Of a DNA stretch of 64,000 nucleotides, positions 18,189-27,111 are shown in pieces. How positions within the stretch are numbered: the stretch's first letter is position 1; every line of letters starts with the position of its first letter. The position numbers were made by a program, and so were the translations under genes. This DNA is from Clostridia bacterium (GTDB lineage: Bacteria; Bacillota; Clostridia; Oscillospirales; Acutalibacteraceae): positions 42,738 through 106,737 of the forward strand of contig JAFXCQ010000033.1 of the NCBI GenBank assembly GCA_017521425.1. Reading direction: 5' to 3'. The notes beneath the pieces were generated by a model. That model made no database searches. It was not told where the DNA came from and saw only the letters and a program-made list of their open reading frames with translations.

Positions 18189-18755
18189 CTATTTTTCTGT
18201 GAATACACTTTTCAGTTTTTTTCTTGCTCGTTGAAGTGCATTGTCAACCTGTTTTGGTGTAATACCTAATTTTTCTGATGTTTCATTGTAAGAAAGACCA
18301 CTCATCTGACAATAAACAACTGACTTTTCAATGTCTGAAAGAACATTTTCACAATGAACTAAAACAGAAGATAAATTTTCACTTGCTACAATTGAATCAA
18401 GCGGATTTTTAAATTCTAAATTGACTTTTACAGGGTCAACATCGTGGTCTATTTGTAAATCATCTTTAGTTTTTCTCACTGCAGAAAAAATACGATTATT
18501 CATACACACAGAAGCATACGCAGAAAAAGGAACCCCTTTTTCGCTATCATAAGTTCTTACGGCAGAAAGGAAGCTAATCATCCCCTCCTGAAGTAAATCG
18601 TCTGCATCTAAATAACCTGCAGAAGAAACTTTAGGTTTGCGTAACAAGAACCTACGAGTAAGAGTATCTAAAGCAAGACTGTTACCCTCTTGTGAAAGTT
18701 TTACTAATTCTTCATCGGTAAAACTATCGAAAGAAGATGTTAAATTCTCGCTCAA
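18189..18755 (-). CDS. SigH-like RNA polymerase sigma factor
   Basis: The 188-residue sigma-70 family protein has a region 2 (DADDLLQEGMISFLSAVRTYD, FSAYASVCMNNRIFSAVRK) and a region 4 ending in the SigH-type helix-turn-helix GITPKQVDNALQRARKKLK. Bacillus SigH, about 218 residues, starts sporulation and stationary-phase transcription. This one is shorter, losing mostly N-terminal sequence. The TTG start has GGGGTGG directly upstream. It is not next to secE/nusG as in Bacillus. An assignment to another stationary-phase sigma-30-type factor remains possible. Confidence 0.8.
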   Translation of the reverse strand: MSENLTSSFDSFTDEELVKLSQEGNSLALDTLTRRFLLRKPKVSSAGYLDADDLLQEGMISFLSAVRTYDSEKGVPFSAYASVCMNNRIFSAVRKTKDDLQIDHDVDPVKVNLEFKNPLDSIVASENLSSVLVHCENVLSDIEKSVVYCQMSGLSYNETSEKLGITPKQVDNALQRARKKLKSVFTEK

Positions 18756-18796
18756 AATACCACCCCAATATAATGAAATATGAATTCACGTATATA

Positions 18797-18825
18797 ATAA
18801 TATCACATTTATTTAAAATTGTCAA
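18797..18825 (-). promoter_or_regulatory. sigma-A-type promoter of the SigH-like gene
   Basis: On the minus strand TTGACA (18825-18820) and TATTAT (18802-18797) have a 17-bp spacer, a near-consensus promoter about 40 bp upstream of the TTG start. Confidence 0.72.
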
Positions 18826-18892
18826 ATATTATTTTTTATACCAAGTTTTTTTGTGCAAAACCTAAAAAATGATAAATTTTGACAAAAAAATA

Positions 18893-18922
18893 AAAGGCTG
18901 ATTTTTCTAAAAATCAACCTTT
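18893..18922 (-). terminator. terminator of the zinc-ribbon membrane protein gene
   Basis: AAAGG-c-TGATTTTT pairs with AAAAATCA-a-CCTTT; on the minus strand it is followed by a T-rich tract. It overlaps the stop codon of the gene ending at 18914. Confidence 0.82.
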
Positions 18923-19573
18923 AGTTTTTTCAGTTAAATACCATTTACCACCAATACGGATTGCATAAATATCGTTATATATACTCTGATATTCGCCCAA
19001 ATCCCCTTTTGCATCAATTGTAAAAGAAAGTTTTGCACCTTTATTTGCAGTTTTTTCATACAGATAAGTTTCTGTAAGCAACTCGTTTATTTCCTCTAAC
19101 TCATCATCTGTTATATATTGAACAGAATCAACGGTGTATTTCAGTTTAAATTCTTCACCACAACGAAGCTTATAAAACTCGTTACTGCGTCGCATTGCGT
19201 GAGTCATCTCAGTCAGAACAACCTCATCATCAAAGTAAAGATATTCTCTGTTGTATGACTTTATCTGCTCATCAAAAAGTGTAAAGAATAATTCTTCATC
19301 ATTTGCTTCAATTGCGTGGGTAAATGTTTTTACAAGAGTGTCAGGCTTACTACCTGTAAGCAAACCGGTAACAATTGCGGCAATACTTAAAACTATTGCT
19401 ACAGTTATAAGGCTTAACACTCTGCTCTTCATAGTCGGCATTCTGTATGCCTTTATTTTGTTTATCAAAGCATTTTCTCTATGCTCTTTTTTCTTTTTGT
19501 GGAAAGTAGCACCACAATAAGCGCAGTGCTTGAAATTTTCAGGACTTTGTTTATTACACTTTTCGCAGTACAT
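18914..19573 (-). CDS. zinc-ribbon single-pass membrane protein of unknown function
   Basis: The 219-residue protein opens with a zinc ribbon (MYCEKCNKQ, HCAYCGATF), then a lysine-rich stretch, then one membrane helix at about residues 52-72. The rest is an extracytoplasmic domain of about 145 residues ending in AIRIGGKWYLTEK, a pattern seen in small NTF2-like or DUF-type accessory domains. I do not recognise the family beyond that. It follows the ispH-S1 gene with a terminator in between, so it may be transcribed separately or by read-through. Confidence 0.75.
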   Translation of the reverse strand: MYCEKCNKQSPENFKHCAYCGATFHKKKKEHRENALINKIKAYRMPTMKSRVLSLITVAIVLSIAAIVTGLLTGSKPDTLVKTFTHAIEANDEELFFTLFDEQIKSYNREYLYFDDEVVLTEMTHAMRRSNEFYKLRCGEEFKLKYTVDSVQYITDDELEEINELLTETYLYEKTANKGAKLSFTIDAKGDLGEYQSIYNDIYAIRIGGKWYLTEKTKG

Positions 19574-19596
19574 ACCTTTTCACTCCATTCTAATAA

Positions 19597-19632
19597 AATA
19601 CTACCCGAAAAAGTGTTTTTTCGGGTAGTATT
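19597..19632 (-). terminator. terminator of the ispH-S1 transcript
   Basis: AATACTACCCGAAAAA pairs with its complement TTTTTCGGGTAGTATT around a short loop, just past the stop at 19639 on the minus strand. The stem is long and nearly perfect; the T-run is modest. Confidence 0.8.
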
Positions 19633-19638
19633 AATTTT

Positions 19639-21660
19639 TTATTCTTCTGTTGTTTCAGTAGCTTCCTCTGCAACCTCTTCAACTGTTTCTTCTGCTGGTT
19701 CTTCAGGAAGAAGAGCACGAATTGAAAGACCAACTCTCTTAAGGTCAAAGTCAATTTCAGTAATTTTTGCCTGAACAACTTCGCCTACCTTAAGTACATC
19801 TGCAGGATTTGCAATATGTTTATTTGCAATCTGTGAAATATGTATAAGTCCATCTACACCAGGGATAATCTGAGCAAATGCACCAAATGATGTAAAACTT
19901 ACAATTTTAACATCTGCAACAGAATCTACTGGATAATCTCTTCTGAGAATTTCCCATGGATTGTCTTCAACTTTTTTAAAGCCTAAAGAGATTTTTCTCT
20001 TTTCAGTATCGAGAGCTTTGATTGTAACCTCTACCTGGTCGCCAACCTTTACAACTTCTGATGGATGTTTAATTCTGCTCCATGAAAGCTCAGAAATGTG
20101 AATCATACCATCAACGCCACCGATATCTACGAATGCACCATAGTTTGTAAGTGACTTAACTGTACCTGTAACTGTTTCGCCTTCTTTAACTTCAGCCCAG
20201 AACTTATCTTCAGCTTCTTTTTTAGCACCCTTAAGTACAGCTTTGATTGAGCCAACTGCACGTTTTCTTTGTTTATTGATTTCAATAATTTTGAACTGAA
20301 CAGTTGTCTTTAATAAATCTTCTAATTTTTCGTTACGATTCATTGTAGCAAGAGAAGCTGGAATGAATACTTTAACATTTTCTGAAAGTACAAGAATACC
20401 GCCGCGAATAACATCTGTTACTACGCCTTCGAATACTTTGTCTGTACCTTCTGAAGCAAGAACGTTATCCCATGCTTTAATAGCATCATAACGTTTTTTA
20501 GAAAGCATAATTACGCCTTCAGCATTGTTTGTTTTCATGATTATGAGGTCTAACTGGTCGCCAGGTTTTAACTCTGTCTGCGGATTAGCATTAGGGTCGT
20601 TGCTGTATTCACTATATGGAATAAAGCCGGTTTCTTTCCTGCCGATATCAACTTGTATCTCATTAGACTTAACACTTATAACAGTACCCTTTACTTTCTG
20701 GTTGCTGTTAAGGTTGTTAAGTGATTCTTCTAATGCCTGAGCAAAATCAAAATCATCTGCTGATACAGAGTCCAGCACTTTTTCCTCCTCAATCATTTTG
20801 TTTTCGTTTACAATTTCGGACATGGTTTGAAGTACCTCCTTTATAATACCGGCGGGAGTGGATGCACCCGCAGTAAGACCGATTGAGTTAAAACCTGAAA
20901 GTGAGATACCATAAAGCTCACTTTTAGTTTCAACAAGAAATGACGGGCAATTCTTTTCACAGACACTTTTTAATTTCTGGGTGTTAGAGCTATGCTTACC
21001 ACCTACAATTACCATAGCATCATTCTTGAGTGAAAGAGAAACTGCTTCTTTCTGCCTTTCTTCAGTCGCACTACATATTGTATCAAATATTTTTGCATTT
21101 GTACATAGTAAATTTACTTTTTTTAAACTTTTTTGCCATTCTTTGACACTAAATGTGGTCTGTGCGACCAAAATTATTTCTTTTTTAGAAAATAAATTAT
21201 TTTTTTGTAGAATTTCTTCTAATTCAGTTGAATCCTTCACGACATAAGACTCGCCCTTTGCACAGCTTTTTATACCGTGAACTTCAGGATGGTCAGGGTC
21301 ACCGACAATTAAGGTGACAACATTTTCGCCTGAATTATCTCTTACTATTTTATGAATTTTATTTACAAACGGACAAGCAGCATCTATATATTCTACACCA
21401 CTATTTTTAACTTCCTCTAAAACCTCTTCAGTAACACCGTGTGTACGCAATACTAAAACAGTATCCATTTCCACCTCTGACGGATGCTCTACAATATATA
21501 CACCACGATTTTTAAAATCCTCAATAACCTGTGTGTTATGAATTATAGGACCAAGTGTTGCAACGCGTTTGCCTTCACTTAAAAGTTTTTCGATAAGTTT
21601 AATTGCTCTGTCAACACCAAAGCAAAAGCCTGCAGTTTCAGCAAGGGTTATTTTTGCCAT
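19639..21660 (-). CDS. ispH: fusion of IspH (HMBPP reductase) and ribosomal protein S1
   Basis: Residues 1-280 are IspH, the [4Fe-4S] enzyme of the last step of the MEP isoprenoid pathway. Its cluster cysteines are visible in TAGFCFGVDRA, DAACPFVNKIHK and DTICSATEERQ. Residues ~325-655 carry four S1 RNA-binding repeats; the third and fourth are most typical (NYGAFVDIGGVDGMIHISE, SFGAFAQIIPGVDGLIHISQ). A 25-residue Glu/Thr-rich tail follows. This fusion is a known clostridial trait and the sequence is continuous with no frameshift. The S1 part probably acts as RpsA. The ATG overlaps the cmk stop by one base. Confidence 0.95.
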   Translation of the reverse strand: MAKITLAETAGFCFGVDRAIKLIEKLLSEGKRVATLGPIIHNTQVIEDFKNRGVYIVEHPSEVEMDTVLVLRTHGVTEEVLEEVKNSGVEYIDAACPFVNKIHKIVRDNSGENVVTLIVGDPDHPEVHGIKSCAKGESYVVKDSTELEEILQKNNLFSKKEIILVAQTTFSVKEWQKSLKKVNLLCTNAKIFDTICSATEERQKEAVSLSLKNDAMVIVGGKHSSNTQKLKSVCEKNCPSFLVETKSELYGISLSGFNSIGLTAGASTPAGIIKEVLQTMSEIVNENKMIEEEKVLDSVSADDFDFAQALEESLNNLNSNQKVKGTVISVKSNEIQVDIGRKETGFIPYSEYSNDPNANPQTELKPGDQLDLIIMKTNNAEGVIMLSKKRYDAIKAWDNVLASEGTDKVFEGVVTDVIRGGILVLSENVKVFIPASLATMNRNEKLEDLLKTTVQFKIIEINKQRKRAVGSIKAVLKGAKKEAEDKFWAEVKEGETVTGTVKSLTNYGAFVDIGGVDGMIHISELSWSRIKHPSEVVKVGDQVEVTIKALDTEKRKISLGFKKVEDNPWEILRRDYPVDSVADVKIVSFTSFGAFAQIIPGVDGLIHISQIANKHIANPADVLKVGEVVQAKITEIDFDLKRVGLSIRALLPEEPAEETVEEVAEEATETTEE

Positions 21661-22325
21661 TAAAGACGCTCCTTTATTGTGTTTATCATAAGCTTAATTG
21701 ACTCTTCTAAACCAATTTCAGTTGTATCTACCAAAACTGCATCCTCTGCTTGCTTTAATGGTGCAGTTTCTCTATTCATATCCTGATAATCACGTTCTTT
21801 AATTTCTTTTAAAATTACATCGTAAGAAACATCCTGACCTTTTTCCTGTAATTCTTTAAAGCGTCTGTCTGCTCTTGCTTCTGCAGATGCGGTTAAGAAA
21901 ATTTTGATTTTAGCATCTGGTAAAACTACTGTACCTATATCTCTGCCATCCATAATACAATCATTATTTTTTGCAATATTTCTTTGTAAATCGAAGAGGA
22001 ATGCTCTTACCTCAGGAATTGAAGAAACATTTGAAGCTGCCATTGAAACCTCGTTTTGTCTTATTGCAGTTGAAACATCCTCATCCTTCAAAAATACGTG
22101 TTGTTCACCATCAATGAATTTAAGTGAAACTTCTGCTGAAGAAAGTGTTGGAATAACATCTTCAGGATTTTTTGTGTCTTTAACACCATTTCTTAAAGCG
22201 TTTAATGCTACTGTTCTGTATAAAGCACCTGTATCTACATAAATAAAACCGAGCTCTGCCGCTGCCTTTCTTGCTATTGTGCTTTTACCTGCACCTGCAG
22301 GTCCGTCAATTGCTACGTTAATCAT
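21660..22325 (-). CDS. cmk: (d)CMP kinase
   Basis: The 221-residue protein has the P-loop DGPAGAGKSTIARK near residue 8, VDTGALYRTVAL, and the CMP-recognition segment DGRDIGTVVLPDAKIKIFLTAS near residue 125. It phosphorylates CMP and dCMP. The order flavoprotein-cmk-ispH/S1 is typical of Clostridia, and the genes abut, so they form one transcript. Confidence 0.95.
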   Translation of the reverse strand: MINVAIDGPAGAGKSTIARKAAAELGFIYVDTGALYRTVALNALRNGVKDTKNPEDVIPTLSSAEVSLKFIDGEQHVFLKDEDVSTAIRQNEVSMAASNVSSIPEVRAFLFDLQRNIAKNNDCIMDGRDIGTVVLPDAKIKIFLTASAEARADRRFKELQEKGQDVSYDVILKEIKERDYQDMNRETAPLKQAEDAVLVDTTEIGLEESIKLMINTIKERL

Positions 22326-22338
22326 TGTTTATACCCCT

Positions 22339-23574
22339 TTATATTTTTTCTATTGAGTCACCTGCGAGATGACCTGTTGAAAATGCAATTTGTAAATTGA
22401 AGCCACCAGTATAGGCATCGACGTCTAAAACTTCACCCGCAAAGTAAAGACCTTTAAGCAATTTACTTTCCATTGTTTTTGGGTTGATTTCGGAAATATC
22501 CACACCACCAGATGTAATAACAGCTTCATCAATCGGTCTGAAATCTGTTACTGTGAGTGTTATATCCTTTAAGAAGTCGACTAATTCGCTTCGCATTTCT
22601 TTAGTTACCTGATTTGATTTTAAATTGCCGTTGAGCTTTGTAAGCTTTACAGTAATCGGAATCATTTTTCTTGGTAAAAGTAAAGACAATGTGTTATACA
22701 AATTTTTGTTTGAACATTCAAGTAAATCTCTCTGGATTCGTTTGTCTAATTGCTCATAAGTAAGTGCAGGTTTAAAATCAATATGAATTTTGTATCTGCC
22801 CTTTTCCATACTACGCATATGCGACGAAGCAGAAAGCACCATAGGACCAGAAATTCCATAATGAGTAAAAATCATTTCGCCCATATCTTCGTAAATATCA
22901 CGGTGTTTTACTGTATCTTCAACAGTGATTTTTACATTTCTTAATGAAAGCCCCTGTGCTTCAGTACACCAGCCCTCGTGACATTCCAAAGGAACTAATG
23001 ATGGTTTTAAGTCTGTAATTTTGTGACCGGCTTGCTTTGCTAATTCGTAACCATCACCGGTTGAACCCGTCTTCGGATAAGATAATCCACCAGTTGCAAC
23101 AATTACATTGTCGGCAAAATACTTTTTACCATCTTCTGTTATACAACCCGCCACTTTACCATCTTCAATTATAAGTTCCTGGGCTCTGCCCTGTTTTCTT
23201 GTAACACCATTTATTGTTATGTATTTGTTTAATGCATCAACAATATCAAGTGCTTTATCCGAAACAGGGAAAACTCTGTTACCACGTTCTATTTTAAGTG
23301 GTACACCCAATTCCTCAAAAAAGTCCATTGTATCAGCGGTATCAAATCGTGAAAACGCACCGAATAAAAACCTGCCGTTTACGGGAATATTGGCAATTAA
23401 ATCATTAAGAAGTGGACAGTCGTTTGTAACATTACATCTGCCCTTGCCAGTTATAGCAACCTTTCTTGCCAATTTATCATTTCTTTCAAGAAGTGTTACT
23501 TTTAAGCCTTTTTTTGCCGCAGTACCTGCCGCCATTAAGCCTGCAGCACCACCACCTATTACGAGTACATCCAT
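22339..23574 (-). CDS. HI0933/BaiN-type FAD-dependent oxidoreductase
   Basis: The 411-residue flavoprotein has an N-terminal dinucleotide fold (DVLVIGGGAAGLMAAGTAAKKG). The GRCNVTND motif near residue 52 is typical of the HI0933 family. It also has the FAD-binding ATGGLSYPKTGSTGDG and the C-terminal GLYFAGEVLDVDAYTGGFNLQIAFSTG. Members are called BaiN or 'aminoacetone oxidase'; the true substrate is uncertain. A TTG start eight codons earlier is in frame, but ATG 23574 opens directly into the FAD fold and has AGG upstream. It lies 13 bp behind tmcAL and ahead of cmk. Confidence 0.88.
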   Translation of the reverse strand: MDVLVIGGGAAGLMAAGTAAKKGLKVTLLERNDKLARKVAITGKGRCNVTNDCPLLNDLIANIPVNGRFLFGAFSRFDTADTMDFFEELGVPLKIERGNRVFPVSDKALDIVDALNKYITINGVTRKQGRAQELIIEDGKVAGCITEDGKKYFADNVIVATGGLSYPKTGSTGDGYELAKQAGHKITDLKPSLVPLECHEGWCTEAQGLSLRNVKITVEDTVKHRDIYEDMGEMIFTHYGISGPMVLSASSHMRSMEKGRYKIHIDFKPALTYEQLDKRIQRDLLECSNKNLYNTLSLLLPRKMIPITVKLTKLNGNLKSNQVTKEMRSELVDFLKDITLTVTDFRPIDEAVITSGGVDISEINPKTMESKLLKGLYFAGEVLDVDAYTGGFNLQIAFSTGHLAGDSIEKI

Positions 23575-23587
23575 TAGATTAAATACC

Positions 23588-24775
23588 TCATTTAACAATT
23601 ATAATTTTTTCTGTCATTTCCTTACCACAAACGTCGGGATTTTTAAGACACAAGGAATATAAATCTCTTGCTTTACATTCAAGTTCATATATTCTTTTTG
23701 CATCTTCTGCAAGATTTTTTAAATCTGCCGGGCGTGTAACGATTGGTAATTTTGATTTTTCTTTGCAAATTTTTAAAAGCGAAGCACCTTTTTCGTTAAA
23801 ACCTAATACTCTTACATAAGGTACAGGTGTTTCAAGAATTTCTTTTGTTATATCTAAATAAGCAAAAAGAAGAATTCGCCTTATCCTTGATAAAGTATAT
23901 CTTTTTGTCTTGATTTTTTCAAGTAGTTCATTATAACTATTTGAATTTCTTACTGCATCGTAAATTCTGTATTCAAGTCCCTCAGAGACATCGGGAAGCT
24001 TCTTAAAATCTTCGGGAGTTAATGTACGCAACTTAAACATTAAAGACATTTCGTATTTACTATAATCTATAGTCTTTCCATTTTTAGTTGCATTTTCTAA
24101 TATTTCAAAAGACTCATTTGGCACAAAGTTTTTCACTTCGTTTAAATCGTCTATAAAAGTACGGATAAGTGATGCAGAACGAATATTTTTCGTTCCCTCT
24201 GTTGAATCGTGCCTTGCCCCCGTTCTTTTTATAGTTGTAACATCTAAATCTGAATTTATTGACATTAAGCCTTTTACATATTCGACACCTAAAATATCGT
24301 TTGAATTCTTAATAAGTTCTGCTTGTGTTTCACCAAAAAGCTCTCTTACTGCCTGTTCTCGTGCAGTAGGAAAAGACACACCACTTTCTATTAGTTCTGA
24401 AACTAACTGATTAAAATCAAGTGATTTTAAATTCATTGCACATTCTCTCAGAAGTTCAGGCGAATTACTTTCAGAACCAAAAGCAACCCTATCAAGACAA
24501 TGTAAAGAGTCAAGTACGGTAACACCTGAAAGGGCGAATTTTTCAGCGGTAGAAATACAATAAGGCAAAGGTAAAGAAAGAACTAAATCAACACCACAGT
24601 TAAGTGCCATTTTTGTTCTCAGATTAACATCCATTACAGCGGGTTCTCCACGTTGCACAAAGTTACCTGACATCACTGCGGTTACCAGAGAATTTTCAAC
24701 TGATTTTAAAGAGTCAACGAGATATTTATGACCATTGTGAAACGGATTAAATTCTGCAACGATTCCATAATTCAT
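23588..24775 (-). CDS. tmcAL: tRNA(Met) cytidine acetate ligase
   Basis: The 395-residue nucleotidyltransferase-like protein has the adenylylation motif EFNPFHNGHKYL at residue 8 and VAFGSESNS near residue 110, matching TmcAL (YlbM). TmcAL activates acetate with ATP and N4-acetylates the wobble cytidine of elongator tRNA-Met. Use of acetate rather than acetyl-CoA fits the divergent neighbour ackA, although the link is only positional. The open frame extends 30 codons further, but ATG 24775 follows AAAGGTGG and begins the conserved fold. Confidence 0.9.
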   Translation of the reverse strand: MNYGIVAEFNPFHNGHKYLVDSLKSVENSLVTAVMSGNFVQRGEPAVMDVNLRTKMALNCGVDLVLSLPLPYCISTAEKFALSGVTVLDSLHCLDRVAFGSESNSPELLRECAMNLKSLDFNQLVSELIESGVSFPTAREQAVRELFGETQAELIKNSNDILGVEYVKGLMSINSDLDVTTIKRTGARHDSTEGTKNIRSASLIRTFIDDLNEVKNFVPNESFEILENATKNGKTIDYSKYEMSLMFKLRTLTPEDFKKLPDVSEGLEYRIYDAVRNSNSYNELLEKIKTKRYTLSRIRRILLFAYLDITKEILETPVPYVRVLGFNEKGASLLKICKEKSKLPIVTRPADLKNLAEDAKRIYELECKARDLYSLCLKNPDVCGKEMTEKIIIVK

Positions 24776-24813
24776 TTTTCGCCCACCTTTCTTTTTAAAA
24801 TGTACATTTCTAC

Positions 24814-24841
24814 TTGAAAAAAGTTTTAAAAGTGATATAAT
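24814..24841 (+). promoter_or_regulatory. sigma-A-type promoter of ackA
   Basis: TTGAAA (24814-24819), 16-bp spacer, TATAAT (24836-24841). Between it and GGAGG is a TTTACA...TGTAAA inverted repeat that may be a 5'-UTR hairpin. Confidence 0.72.
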
Positions 24842-24920
24842 AAATAATGTTATTATTTTACACAAAAAATATGTAAATAAAATTCTTAAAAAGAATTAAA
24901 ACTATTTTGGAGGTTCAAAA

Positions 24921-26126
24921 ATGAAAATTCTCGTAATTAACTGCGGTAGCTCTTCACTTAAATATCAGCTTTTTGATATGGAAAGTGAAAAATGGCTTGC
25001 AAAAGGTATTTGTGAAGCAATTGGCACAAGCACAAGTGCTGCTAAAGGTTCAACACCAGATGGCAAAGAATTTAAAATGACTGTTGATATTCCGGACCAC
25101 AAGGTTGCATTTAATATTGTTAAAGATGCTCTTACAAGTGGCGAATGCAAAGTTATTGACGACCTTAAAGAAATTGATGCAGTAGGTCACAGAGTTGTTC
25201 AGGGTGGTGACCGTTACACAGAAAGCATTCTTATTGATGACTCTGTTGTTAAAGGTATTGCAGACCTCGGTACACTCGCTCCTCTCCACAACCCTGCTCA
25301 CGTTATCGGTATCAATGCTTGCACAGAAGTTTTCGGCGAAAACCTCCCACAGGTTGCTGTATTTGATAATGCATTCCACAGCACAATGCCTGAAACATCT
25401 TATATGTTCGGACTTCCTTACGAATATTATGAAAAATACCACGTTCGTCGTTATGGTGCTCACGGTACTTCCCACCGTTTTGTTGCATACAGAACTGCAG
25501 AAATCGTTGGTAAAGATTTAAAAGACTTCAAGCTTATTACTTGTCACCTTGGTAACGGTTGCTCAATTACAGCTATTAAGGATGGTAAGGTTCTTGATAC
25601 AAGTATGGGTCTTACTCCACTTGATGGCTTCGTAATGGGTACTCGTTGCGGTGCTGTTGACCCATCTGCTATTACATACATTATGGATAAAGAAAACATT
25701 TCACCAAAAGATATGGACACTATTATGAATAAGAAAAGTGGTGTTCTTGGTATTTCAGGTGTTCACTCTGATGACCGTGAAGTTAAAAAGGCTGCTACTG
25801 AAGGCAACAAAAGAGCAAAGCTTGCAAGAGATATGCAATGGTATCAGATAAGAAAAGTTATTGGTTCTTATATTGCCGCTATGGACGGTGTTGATGTTAT
25901 TGCTTTCACTGGTGGTATTGGTGAAAACTGCACAGATTTAAGAGAAGATGTTTTATCTAACCTTTCTTATCTTGGCATTAAACTCAACAAAGAAGTTAAT
26001 GATGCAACTCATGGTGATGAAGTTGAACTTACACTCCCTGGTTGCCCTGTCAGAGCATTTGTTGTTCCGACAAACGAAGAACTTGCTATTGCGAGAGACA
26101 CTAAGGAGATTGTTGAGAAGCTTTAA
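24921..26126 (+). CDS. ackA: acetate kinase
   Basis: The 401-residue protein carries the ASKHA kinase motifs NCGSSSLKYQLFD at the N-terminus, the catalytic-site segment VFDNAFHSTMP, and LITCHLGNGCSI, MGLTPLDGFVMGTRCG and FTGGIGEN. It converts acetyl phosphate and ADP to acetate and ATP, the ATP-yielding end of fermentation. GGAGG precedes the ATG. Codon use resembles gap, suggesting high expression. No pta gene adjoins it. Confidence 0.97.
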   Translation: MKILVINCGSSSLKYQLFDMESEKWLAKGICEAIGTSTSAAKGSTPDGKEFKMTVDIPDHKVAFNIVKDALTSGECKVIDDLKEIDAVGHRVVQGGDRYTESILIDDSVVKGIADLGTLAPLHNPAHVIGINACTEVFGENLPQVAVFDNAFHSTMPETSYMFGLPYEYYEKYHVRRYGAHGTSHRFVAYRTAEIVGKDLKDFKLITCHLGNGCSITAIKDGKVLDTSMGLTPLDGFVMGTRCGAVDPSAITYIMDKENISPKDMDTIMNKKSGVLGISGVHSDDREVKKAATEGNKRAKLARDMQWYQIRKVIGSYIAAMDGVDVIAFTGGIGENCTDLREDVLSNLSYLGIKLNKEVNDATHGDEVELTLPGCPVRAFVVPTNEELAIARDTKEIVEKL

Positions 26127-26276
26127 TTTCAATTGAGAATTGAAAATTGATATTGAAAATTTCGGAAACGCTTCGCGTTTGATTTTATTTTAATTGAATA
26201 AAAATAAATAAGTTCTATCATTTTTAGTTACGAAAACTTTGAATGATAGAACTTATTTTTATATTGATTCATTTTA
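26127..26276. repeat. intergenic heptamer-array element (copy A) with terminator-like stem
   Basis: GAAAATT-type units lead to AATTTCGG, then a hairpin AAACGC-ttc-GCGTTT (26166-26180). Next comes a 16-bp perfect stem AATAAGTTCTATCATT (26207-26222) with its complement (26242-26257), followed by a T-run. It lies between convergent ackA and the deacetylase gene, so it probably terminates both. It is closely matched by copy B at 62,634-62,772, with compensatory changes in both stems. Confidence 0.75.
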
Positions 26277-26282
26277 ACGAAG

Positions 26283-27050
26283 TTAAAATGAAAACGCATT
26301 CCTCTCGTTTTTACACCATCTGTACGGAGTTCCCATTTTGATTTTTTCACCGTTTCTTGAGAGTAATTCATCTACCCTTACAAATTCATAGCCTTGTTCT
26401 TGTAATTCAGGAATTGCACGTAAGACTGCTTCGACAGTTTCTTTGTTTGTATCGTGAAGAAGAATTATGTCGCCATCGCTTGCTTTTTTCATTATTCTCT
26501 CATAAATATAATCGGCATCCTTATCTTTCCAATCATAGCTTGAAAAGCTCCAGCTTACAAACACAACATCTAACTCTTTTAACTGATACGCAGAAACATC
26601 TCCGTAAGGTGCACGGAGATACATTGTTCTGTCACCTGTTATATTTTCAATAATATTAAATGTTTTACCTATGCTTGTTTCACATTCTTTAAGTGAATGA
26701 AGTGGTAAACGGATATGGTCATAGGTGTGATTACCTATTAAATGACCTTCTTCGTATGCTCTTTTTACAATTTCGGGATTTTTTTCTGCTTTACTACCGA
26801 TTACAAAAAACGATGCTTTGGCATTACACTCTTTCAAACCATCAAGTAATTCTTCAGTATATCCGCTTGGTCCATCGTCAAAAGTGAGTGCAATTGCTTT
26901 TTCTCCGACATTACTGTCAGGCAACTGATAACGAAGTGTACCGTCAGGAATGCTTCGTGACATTATAACTATAAGAATTAACATCGGGATTAAAACAAGC
27001 ATATCGCGGAATGTTTTCTTCTCATATTTGTTAAGTTTTATTTTCTTCAT
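26283..27050 (-). CDS. polysaccharide deacetylase (NodB domain), membrane-anchored
   Basis: The 255-residue protein has a basic N-terminus, one membrane helix (about residues 18-36) and an extracellular NodB domain. All five motifs are recognisable: TFDDGPSGYT, the metal pair in GNHTYDH, RAPYGD, the SYDWKD region, and ILLHDTNKE. It probably deacetylates peptidoglycan sugars, as PgdA/PdaA enzymes do, or a surface glycan. A GTG four codons upstream is an alternative start; neither has a clear ribosome site. The ftsZ terminator sits just before it, so it needs its own promoter or read-through. Confidence 0.87.
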   Translation of the reverse strand: MKKIKLNKYEKKTFRDMLVLIPMLILIVIMSRSIPDGTLRYQLPDSNVGEKAIALTFDDGPSGYTEELLDGLKECNAKASFFVIGSKAEKNPEIVKRAYEEGHLIGNHTYDHIRLPLHSLKECETSIGKTFNIIENITGDRTMYLRAPYGDVSAYQLKELDVVFVSWSFSSYDWKDKDADYIYERIMKKASDGDIILLHDTNKETVEAVLRAIPELQEQGYEFVRVDELLSRNGEKIKMGTPYRWCKNERNAFSF

Positions 27051-27063
27051 ATTAAAAAACACA

Positions 27064-27097
27064 AATGCCGATTGAGAAATCTATCTCAACCGGCATT
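27064..27097 (-). terminator. terminator of ftsZ (end of the dcw transcript)
   Basis: AATGCCG-a-TTGAGA pairs with TCTCAA-c-CGGCATT; on the minus strand TTTGTGTTTTTT follows. Confidence 0.85.
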
Positions 27098-27111
27098 ATT
27101 CTTTCGTTAAA

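Noticed and set aside
18173..18194. AAATAGTG/CACTATTT hairpin at the end of the SigH-like gene as a terminator
   Set aside because: No T-run follows on the minus strand; it may only be an mRNA 3' structure.
25050..25475. 141-codon open frame antisense to ackA
   Set aside because: It lies wholly inside a highly conserved gene with strong codon bias, which creates antisense frames.
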